The notes below the pieces were generated by a model that saw only the letters and a list, made by a program, of their open reading frames with translations, did no database searches and had not been told where the DNA came from. The position numbers and the translations under genes were made by a program. Below, piece after piece: positions 1 to 4,735 of a stretch of 5,488 nucleotides of DNA. The stretch lies in assembly GCA_013151705.1 (NCBI GenBank), contig JAADHT010000086.1:2699-8186 (forward strand), read 5' to 3'. Origin of the DNA: Kiritimatiellota bacterium. GTDB lineage: Bacteria > Verrucomicrobiota > Lentisphaeria > Victivallales > JAADHT01. The stretch's first letter is position 1. Each line of letters begins with the position of its first letter.

Positions 1-275
1 GAAACGAGGAGGTTTTCGCGAAATTCGCGGCCACGGCATCGCTCCAGCGAAATATGCAGGCGTTGGGAGCTTTCGTCTTTCTAGCCCACGTAAAACGCAG
101 ACCAGCCTACGAACGATTCATAGAACCAGGAGCGGCAGTTCTATTGGAAAGCCTAAAGGAATTCAACGATCTATTCCCGGAAAACACGATGGAGGCCACC
201 GAATCGCTTCTATCGAACATTACTCGAAACAAGCGCACTGGAAAGGTTTCCGGATGCGTGGCAGGTTGCAAATAG
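1..275 (+). CDS. C-terminal end of an aminoglycoside-phosphotransferase-fold sugar kinase (AmgK-like), 5' partial
   Basis: The reading frame is open from base 3 and ends at TAG 273-275, so only about the last 90 residues are seen and the start lies outside the window. The segment LQRNMQALGAFVFLAHVKRR followed by P-x-Y-x-x-F-I-E-P and a Leu-rich helix resembles the final helices of APH-fold kinases of the AmgK type, which phosphorylate N-acetylmuramate or N-acetylglucosamine in peptidoglycan recycling. The catalytic Brenner loop (HGD...N) and the DFG-like motif would lie upstream, so activity cannot be judged here. The last 20 or so residues are basic and look like a non-conserved tail. It is the only plus-strand gene and converges on the membrane-protein gene at 382-2067. 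I am fairly sure of the superfamily but not of the substrate; another APH-family phosphotransferase is possible. The ATG at 54 is an internal Met, not the start. Confidence 0.7.
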   Translation, partial: NEEVFAKFAATASLQRNMQALGAFVFLAHVKRRPAYERFIEPGAAVLLESLKEFNDLFPENTMEATESLLSNITRNKRTGKVSGCVAGCK

Positions 276-338
276 GCTCAGGATCAGTTTTCAATATGTA
301 TAGATATGCCAAACACAGGAACCGTATGGAACCTGAGC
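276..338. repeat. Long-loop inverted repeat in the convergent intergenic gap
   Basis: GCTCAGG (276-282) is matched by its reverse complement CCTGAGC (332-338), a 7-bp stem with a 49-nt loop starting just after the kinase stop codon. The gap between the two convergent genes is 276-381 (106 bp). No compact GC-rich hairpin followed by a T-run is visible on either strand, so I do not call an intrinsic terminator. This pair is the only candidate structure in the gap and may be chance. Nothing else recognisable lies there. Confidence 0.25.
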
Positions 339-381
339 ACGAAACGCACACGCTCGAAGAGGAAAATCAAGGGAAACTCGC

Positions 382-2067
382 TCAAAACCGCGATTTCCGC
401 GGAATAGTGAAGATCGTCTCGCCGGATTTTCCCTCGTACGCGAGTTCCGCGGAATCGTCCGAAAGCAACCGATACTTCAGCTTGAGATTCGACGGAGGCA
501 CGAAAATCGTGGTCGTGTCGAAATTGCTCTCCACCGCTCCAGCCGCGTCCAGAGCTTTTCCCTCGGATATTTTCAGCCACATCAAGTATTTCCTTGGGGA
601 TTTGGCGTACATGAAATACGGCTCGAGCATCACGAGATAGCGATATTGGGGAAGATGATAGAACAAAACACTGTTTTCACCCCATCCCGCGGAAAAAACA
701 AGCGAACCAGGTTCGACGTGTTCCGCTATCCATTCCGACGAATCCTCGAACAACAAATGATCGTCGCGCACGCTTCGAGCTAAAATCACAGTGGAGAAAA
801 GCCCCGCTATCATCAAAATGGGGAAAAAAACGGACGGGGAAAAAACGATTCGCAACGCTTTTATCCGCATGCCGGCGTCGCTGCCGCCCGAATGCTTTTT
901 CTTGAGGAAAACAAGCGGACGCTCCGACCAGTATAGCATTGCGGCGACGGCGAAAACGGGAGCCAGATATTCAACGAACCGCTGGGACATGATGGTCATC
1001 GCGAGATAAACGCCGGAAAGCGCGATCATCGCGGATGCCTCCGGGCGAACCTTGCGAAAAGCGTTCTCTTTGACGAATCTCCAGACCAAAACGGCGAATC
1101 CCACTAAAACGAGCAAATACGTGAGGACATGCTTCGCTCCTATCGGCGCCAGCTCGGCAGCCTGAACGACTTGCCCTCCGCCTCCGGCGCCGAACCATTT
1201 TGCGGTCAGAACAAGCACGCTCTGAAGATATATCGCCTTCAAGTTGACCGGAAAATAGGGAGAAAGCAGCAACCCGGCCGCGATTCCCGCGGCGGTCCAA
1301 AGCGTCGAAAGTCCGAGGATCTTTCCGAACAGCCGTTGAAAACCTCCTTTGCCCGCAGTCGGCGTATCGGACGCGTCTTCCTCGTGTATGGATCGCCGGG
1401 GACCCTCCACGGCGGCGGTTTCCCGCTTCCTGTTCGAGAGAAACGCGGCGGCGTCGAAAATGAACGCGACGGGAATTATCTGCCAGGCTCCCACGTATGA
1501 AAGCATGTACAGGCAGGATACAACAGCGAGTCCCCAACCGTTTTTGCGGACGATTAACGCCAACGCCAAAGGCAGAAAAATGATGGAGAAAAGATGAGGA
1601 CGACACAGGACGATCCGACCTAAAAAAGCGTATCCAGCGCAAAACAGTATTAAAAGCAGACCCAGAAAAAGGCGTTTGACACCCAGAGAACGGAGCAGAA
1701 CTCCCCATGACACCGCCGCTAGACCCGCGAAACAGACGATGGCGGTTCTCGCGCCGTCGAATTTGCCTAAAACCGCTATGAAAGGAGTCAAACAGACGTG
1801 GAACAGCCACTCTTTATCGAAAAACGGATCCGACCAGATGGAGCAGGTGGTCCATGGAAACTCGCGGATGACGAATCCGCGGTCGATCATCAATTGAGAC
1901 ATTTCTACATGATAGTACGCGTCAAACCCGATAAGGGATTTCGTGCCGAACACGACATACGCCGCGGCGCATGCCCACAGGGCCGCTCCGGCGAGTATTC
2001 GAACGGTCGGAGATTGAAAAAAGCTCCGGCTCGCCGAACCATATGCGTCATCGGTCATGAAAAGCAC
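382..2067 (-). CDS. Polytopic membrane protein with GT-C glycosyltransferase features, substrate unknown
   Basis: This 561-residue protein probably sits in the inner membrane with about 10-11 hydrophobic segments (near residues 22-41, 105-126, 133-149, 152-173, 178-210, 252-272, 314-330, 345-380 and 411-430). After the first segment comes GFDAYYH (47-53), an Asp-x-Tyr-Tyr-His motif in the position where STT3/PglB and other GT-C enzymes carry a catalytic acidic residue in the first periplasmic loop. PWTTCSIWSDPFFDKEWLFH (71-90) follows, then a CRPH motif at 155-158. The soluble C-terminal part (about 436-561, with GWGENSVLFYHLPQYRYLVM at 461-480) would be periplasmic. A hydrophilic stretch at 211-245 looks like a cytoplasmic loop. 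GTG at 2067 is chosen because AAGGAG lies 7 nt upstream; ATG at 2058 would leave 16 nt. It follows the signalling cassette after 57 bp, so co-transcription is possible. GT-C assignment is an inference from topology and the D-x-YYH motif; donor and acceptor are unknown. Confidence 0.72.
   Translation of the reverse strand: MLFMTDDAYGSASRSFFQSPTVRILAGAALWACAAAYVVFGTKSLIGFDAYYHVEMSQLMIDRGFVIREFPWTTCSIWSDPFFDKEWLFHVCLTPFIAVLGKFDGARTAIVCFAGLAAVSWGVLLRSLGVKRLFLGLLLILFCAGYAFLGRIVLCRPHLFSIIFLPLALALIVRKNGWGLAVVSCLYMLSYVGAWQIIPVAFIFDAAAFLSNRKRETAAVEGPRRSIHEEDASDTPTAGKGGFQRLFGKILGLSTLWTAAGIAAGLLLSPYFPVNLKAIYLQSVLVLTAKWFGAGGGGQVVQAAELAPIGAKHVLTYLLVLVGFAVLVWRFVKENAFRKVRPEASAMIALSGVYLAMTIMSQRFVEYLAPVFAVAAMLYWSERPLVFLKKKHSGGSDAGMRIKALRIVFSPSVFFPILMIAGLFSTVILARSVRDDHLLFEDSSEWIAEHVEPGSLVFSAGWGENSVLFYHLPQYRYLVMLEPYFMYAKSPRKYLMWLKISEGKALDAAGAVESNFDTTTIFVPPSNLKLKYRLLSDDSAELAYEGKSGETIFTIPRKSRF
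388..402. repeat. CCGCG-N5-CGCGG inverted motif, copy with spacer ATTTC
   Basis: Perfect 5-bp arms around a 5-nt spacer, lying within the last codons of the membrane-protein gene (reads Arg-Lys-Ser-Arg on the minus strand). It is one of four perfect copies in the window; three more differ only at the outermost left base. Confidence 0.55.
1278..1292. repeat. CCGCG-N5-CGCGG inverted motif, copy with spacer ATTCC
   Basis: Perfect arms, extendable by one G-C pair to 1277-1293. It lies inside the membrane-protein gene, where it reads Ala-Gly-Ile-Ala in a transmembrane helix. Confidence 0.55.
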
Positions 2068-2074
2068 AATTCGA

Positions 2075-2080
2075 CTCCTT
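2075..2080 (-). promoter_or_regulatory. Ribosome binding site of the GT-C-like gene
   Basis: AAGGAG on the minus strand, 7 nt before the GTG at 2067. It decides the GTG start over the in-frame ATG at 2058. Confidence 0.75.
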
Positions 2081-2088
2081 ATCCAAAC

Positions 2089-2102
2089 CCTTTTCGAAAA
2101 GG
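2089..2102. repeat. 14-bp perfect palindrome CCTTTTCGAAAAGG
   Basis: This exact palindrome lies in the 57-bp gap (2068-2124) between the stop of the stand-alone ATPase gene and the GTG of the membrane-protein gene, just upstream of the ribosome binding site. On the minus-strand transcript it can fold into a small hairpin, extendable with wobble pairs to about 7 bp around UCGA. No U-run follows, so an intrinsic terminator is unlikely. It could be an operator for a dimeric regulator, an RNA processing site, or a weak attenuator that lowers expression of the membrane protein relative to the signalling genes. Confidence 0.5.
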
Positions 2103-2124
2103 ATGATGTCCCCGAGCCCTTCTC

Positions 2125-2520
2125 TCACAGTTTTTTCCCCAACACAAGGATATTCGTATCGTTCTCGCGTCTGTATTCCACTTCGTCCATTAACTCTTTG
2201 ACCAAGAATATTCCCAATCCCCCGATGCCGCGTTCCGCGGCGGATGATGTTATATCAGGTGGTGTCTGCAGCGACATATCGAAGGAAACTCCTTCGTCGG
2301 ATATGGTGACGATGAACTTTTCATCATCGCTGGAGCACTCCATCCTGACAACGCCCGTCTCGTCCGGATACGCGTAATTCACGATATTCACAACAACCTC
2401 TTCAACGCACAACTCGACACGGGTCGCCTCAGTAGGAGAAAGACCGGCTTCAAGCGCCAGTTTTCCGGCCTCCTCCACAAAATAATGGAGATTTTCCAAT
2501 TTCGCTGAATGCTCCATCAT
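2125..2520 (-). CDS. Stand-alone RsbW/SpoIIAB-like ATP-binding protein (HATPase_c_2), putative anti-sigma Ser kinase
   Basis: This 131-residue cytosolic protein has the length and motif order of GHKL anti-sigma factor kinases. The N box is E41-x3-N45-x3-Y49 (EEVVVNIVNYAY), the G1 box is D75-E-G-V-S-F, and the G2 box is G98-I-G-G-L-G-I-F-L, ending in the usual NILVLGKKL strand. Tyr replaces the His seen at the end of the N box in SpoIIAB, a common variant in this family. By family analogy it would bind ATP and phosphorylate a STAS protein, most simply the one at 4283-4594, or sequester an unknown target. Its ATG at 2520 overlaps the phosphatase stop codon (ATGA), and AAAGGAG lies 6 nt upstream inside the preceding gene, so translation is coupled but has its own ribosome binding site. 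A second ATG follows directly (2517). Kinase activity and partner are inferred. Confidence 0.88.
   Translation of the reverse strand: MMEHSAKLENLHYFVEEAGKLALEAGLSPTEATRVELCVEEVVVNIVNYAYPDETGVVRMECSSDDEKFIVTISDEGVSFDMSLQTPPDITSSAAERGIGGLGIFLVKELMDEVEYRRENDTNILVLGKKL
2228..2240. repeat. CCGCG-N3-CGCGG inverted motif, short-spacer variant
   Basis: CCGCG TTC CGCGG, extendable by one G-C pair to 2227-2241. It lies in the coding sequence of the stand-alone ATPase, near the G2 box, and differs from the other copies in having a 3-nt spacer. Confidence 0.4.
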
Positions 2521-4286
2521 AAACAGCTCCTTTCGACGCCAATCATTGAAATGTCATCTTGAAACGGTGAACCCGCCGCCGCTTTTATCTCCCTCAAAAT
2601 CAAATCACAGGCTTCTTTGATGTTTTTACCGCGAAACTCGCGGTCGCAAATATTCAACAAAGGCTCGACTCCGAGCATTTCGCCTTCCGCGTCGGTTATG
2701 TCGGTAAGTCCGTCGGAATAGACCAGCAACTTCGCGCCGGGGGGGAATTCAGCGGTGAGATTCTCGTATTCCGTATCTACTTCAACTCCCATCATGTAAT
2801 CGACGACGTCCAGCAATTCCGGCGGTCCGTCTTTTTTCTGGAGAATAGGCGGACAATGCCCCGCGCTTGCATATGAAAGCGCGCCTTTTCTCAAATCGAC
2901 TTTGCCGACGAAAGCCGTCATAAACATTCCGAAAAGGTCGAAATCACTGGCCATGATTCTATTCGCCCGCTTAAGGATTTCAGCGGGAGAGAGGTTGCCG
3001 TCATCCGCTCCGAGGATTATTGAATGAAACGCCATATGGGACAAAAGCGAGAAAAACGACGCGGACATACCCTTACCCATCGCGTCAGAGAGAATCAGGT
3101 ACACAAAATCGTCGTTTGTCTTGTGAAGGGTCAAATAATCGCCTCCGACTTGCTTGGCTGGCTCGCATCGGATGTAGAAGTCCAGCTCCGGAACCACTGG
3201 AAGCTTTTTCAGGATTAATTTCTGCTGGAGATTCTTCGCTATCTGCATCTCCCGCTCGGCGAGTTCGGCGCTCATAGCCTTCGAATAAAGGCGGTTGTTC
3301 TCAATACTCACTGCGATTTGGTCGGACATCGCCCTGGCGAGTTTGCCGTCTCCGGACGTGAATTGCTCGCCAAGTCCGCTTTTCCCCAACAGAATGGTTC
3401 CTAGAAACTCGTCCAAGCCCACTATGGGAACGCACAACACCCTGATCTTCTCTCCAGAGTAGGAATCCCTCACCTCCCGCGTCAACGACTCGGTGACTTG
3501 AACCTCCAATGACTTTTCATCGTTCAAATTCACAGCGGGAGCCAATACCACTTCAGGACAGCCAATGGTGCTGGCCCGTAACACAAGATTGTCGCCGTCT
3601 TTCAAACGAACCGCTCCCCACTCCGCTCCGGAAACGGCCAGAGATTTTTTCAAAGTGTTTGCGAGAAACGCGTCCAAATCGGATATCAGAGCCACGTCTT
3701 TCGAAAGAGAGTAGAAAAGGTTGAGGCTTTCGTAAGCGGAGGAAAGCTCCTCCGCCATTTCGTCCAATGCAGTCTCCGCCTCGTCCAAAGTGGACTGGAG
3801 TTCCACGATTCCTTTCGAGTCGTCAACGCGTTTCAATCGCGACTCCACCGCACCTTCCGAGGCATCGACGCATTTTTTGGTCATCCGAAGAATATTCACG
3901 CCACCGGAGCGTTTGCGCTGGAGGTCGTCCATAATGGAACTCATCAAAAAAAGCCCCCATCCGTCCTCGGGCGCGTCGTCGATCTTTTTCCAGTCAAACG
4001 ACGGGGTTTGAATGCTGGCGGCCTCGAAAGGAACCCCATTGTCCAAAAAAGTGAAAACAACGGATACGCCGGTATGCTCTATGGTCAATTCGATGGGCCC
4101 GTCTTTTTGGGAGGAGTAGCTGTGTTCTACGATATTGTTGACGGCCTCCACCACCGCGAGCTCGATAGACGCGGAGACCCCCTCGTCGAAAACGTCGGAA
4201 ACAGCCTCGTCGCAAAAAGCGGCTAGAGACCTCACATTCTCGGGTGCGCTCAATATCGCCAGTCTGCGTTGTTCTCCCGGTCTCAT
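2517..4286 (-). CDS. Fused RsbW-like ATPase - GAF-like - SpoIIE/PP2C phosphatase, partner-switching regulator
   Basis: This 589-residue soluble protein has four parts. Residues 8-138 are a GHKL ATPase domain with N box E47-x3-N51-x3-H55, G1 box D82-N-G-V-P-F and G2 box D108-G-W-G-L. Residues 145-190 are a predicted coiled coil. Residues 190-335 are GAF-like, a probable sensor. A helical signalling linker follows (337-362, AELAEREMQIAKNLQQKL). Residues 365-587 are a SpoIIE-type PP2C phosphatase with metal-ligand motifs QVGGD (383), SDAMGKG (401), ASAGH (477), YSDG (525) and QDD (577-578). The acidic residue often found three positions after GGD is Thr386. By analogy with RsbU and SpoIIE it would dephosphorylate a Ser-phosphorylated STAS protein, here the product of 4283-4594. 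Its ATG overlaps the STAS stop (ATGA) and no strong ribosome binding site is seen, which points to translational coupling. No membrane segment is present, so the signal is probably cytosolic. Domain calls are firm; dual kinase and phosphatase action is inferred. Confidence 0.92.
   Translation of the reverse strand: MRPGEQRRLAILSAPENVRSLAAFCDEAVSDVFDEGVSASIELAVVEAVNNIVEHSYSSQKDGPIELTIEHTGVSVVFTFLDNGVPFEAASIQTPSFDWKKIDDAPEDGWGLFLMSSIMDDLQRKRSGGVNILRMTKKCVDASEGAVESRLKRVDDSKGIVELQSTLDEAETALDEMAEELSSAYESLNLFYSLSKDVALISDLDAFLANTLKKSLAVSGAEWGAVRLKDGDNLVLRASTIGCPEVVLAPAVNLNDEKSLEVQVTESLTREVRDSYSGEKIRVLCVPIVGLDEFLGTILLGKSGLGEQFTSGDGKLARAMSDQIAVSIENNRLYSKAMSAELAEREMQIAKNLQQKLILKKLPVVPELDFYIRCEPAKQVGGDYLTLHKTNDDFVYLILSDAMGKGMSASFFSLLSHMAFHSIILGADDGNLSPAEILKRANRIMASDFDLFGMFMTAFVGKVDLRKGALSYASAGHCPPILQKKDGPPELLDVVDYMMGVEVDTEYENLTAEFPPGAKLLVYSDGLTDITDAEGEMLGVEPLLNICDREFRGKNIKEACDLILREIKAAAGSPFQDDISMIGVERSCL
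2527..2533 (-). promoter_or_regulatory. Ribosome binding site of the stand-alone ATPase gene
   Basis: AAAGGAG on the minus strand, 6 nt before ATG 2520 and inside the final codons of the phosphatase gene. It supports the first of the two tandem ATGs as the start. Confidence 0.75.
2629..2643. repeat. CCGCG-N5-CGCGG inverted motif, copy with spacer AAACT
   Basis: Perfect arms; the palindrome extends to a 7-bp stem with a 3-nt loop (2628-2644). It lies in the phosphatase domain and reads Arg-Glu-Phe-Arg, so it is not produced by alanine codons. Confidence 0.55.
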
Positions 4287-4594
4287 TCAGCCAATGCCGC
4301 TTCGGCATCCTCTACGTTCGGAAAAATTTCAAAGAGACGATAAAGGCGGGTCAGCTCGAATATCTGTCTGACCTGTGGAGACAGATTCGCCAAAACCACT
4401 CTTTTCCGCTTTTGCGCCGATTGTTTCAAAATGCTGACAAGCGCTCCGAGCCCTATGCTGTCTATGAATTTCGTTTCGGAAAAATCCACAAGCAATCCCG
4501 GAGACGGGGAATCCAATACGGCCACAGCCTCCTTCTTGAAAACATCGGCGTTGCCCAAATCCAATCTTTCAGCGATTTTCAATATATTCTCCAT
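4283..4594 (-). CDS. STAS-domain protein, anti-sigma factor antagonist-like
   Basis: This 103-residue cytosolic protein is a single STAS domain of the SpoIIAA/RsbV type and of typical length. The phospho-acceptor region reads FIDSIGLGAL at residues 43-52, with Ser46 in the D-S-x-G-L-G motif that is phosphorylated in RsbV and SpoIIAA. The C-terminal half (L-x-R-L-Y-R-L-F-E-I-F) matches the usual final helices. By family knowledge the unphosphorylated form binds the kinase or the output protein, and phosphorylation releases it. ATG 4594 is preferred because AGGGAGG lies 5 nt upstream. The frame is open to another ATG at 4666, but that 24-residue extension is not STAS-like. Its stop overlaps the start of the phosphatase gene, placing substrate, phosphatase and kinase in one unit. 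The function is predicted; which kinase-type domain acts on it is not visible. Confidence 0.9.
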   Translation of the reverse strand: MENILKIAERLDLGNADVFKKEAVAVLDSPSPGLLVDFSETKFIDSIGLGALVSILKQSAQKRKRVVLANLSPQVRQIFELTRLYRLFEIFPNVEDAEAALAE

Positions 4595-4599
4595 TTCAT

Positions 4600-4606
4600 C
4601 CTCCCT
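4600..4606 (-). promoter_or_regulatory. Strong ribosome binding site that sets the STAS start
   Basis: AGGGAGG on the minus strand, 5 nt before ATG 4594. This is the strongest Shine-Dalgarno match in the window and sits at the head of the three-gene cassette. Confidence 0.8.
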
Positions 4607-4686
4607 CTTAATCCCCTGTCGGCAAATCCGCCTGCCATCCGAACATACGGAAACAAAGACTGCCACACTCTCACTTGTCGCCGCCT

Positions 4687-4696
4687 CGTATATACG
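4687..4696. repeat. 10-bp palindrome CGTATATACG in the cassette leader
   Basis: A perfect palindrome, flanked on the plus strand by CGCCT-type direct repeats (CGCCT before, CGCCTCC after). It lies about 90 bp upstream of the STAS start. It may be an operator or part of a -10 region; chance is also possible at this length. Confidence 0.35.
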
Positions 4697-4735
4697 CCTC
4701 CGCTGGATTTTCAGGGATCCAGGTTTCCTTCAGGA

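Larger units (their letters stand above)
4595..4735 (-). promoter_or_regulatory. Leader region between lpxI and the signalling cassette, possible promoter
   Basis: This 141-bp gap is the longest non-coding stretch upstream of the cassette and the most likely place for its promoter. It contains a 6-bp stem with an 8-nt loop just after the lpxI stop (CTGGAT 4703-4708, ATCCAG 4717-4722), without a following T-run on the minus strand. It also holds the 10-bp palindrome CGTATATACG (4687-4696). The TATATA there could serve as a -10 element, but I see no convincing -35 at the right distance and no sigma-54 or sigma-B type motif. Read-through from lpxI is equally possible. Confidence 0.3.

Noticed and set aside
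276..381. Bidirectional intrinsic terminator between the convergent genes
   Set aside because: Only a 7-bp stem with a 49-nt loop and no T-run is found, which is too weak to call a terminator.
254..640. 128-codon plus-strand frame after the kinase end
   Set aside because: It starts inside the kinase gene and runs antisense through the 3' end of the membrane-protein gene; no motif or ribosome binding site supports it.
971..1810. 279-codon minus-strand frame inside the membrane-protein gene
   Set aside because: It is an Arg-rich shifted frame of the GT-C-like gene on the same strand; the hydrophobic pattern belongs to the other frame.
2056..2058. ATG as the start of the membrane-protein gene
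   Set aside because: It is 16 nt from AAGGAG, whereas the in-frame GTG at 2067 is 7 nt away.
4595..4666. 24-residue N-terminal extension of the STAS protein
   Set aside because: The extension is Arg/Cys-rich and not STAS-like, and AGGGAGG sits 5 nt before ATG 4594, which gives a standard 103-residue domain.
4703..4722. Terminator after lpxI
   Set aside because: The 6-bp stem has an 8-nt loop and is followed by GC-rich sequence on the transcript strand instead of a U-run.
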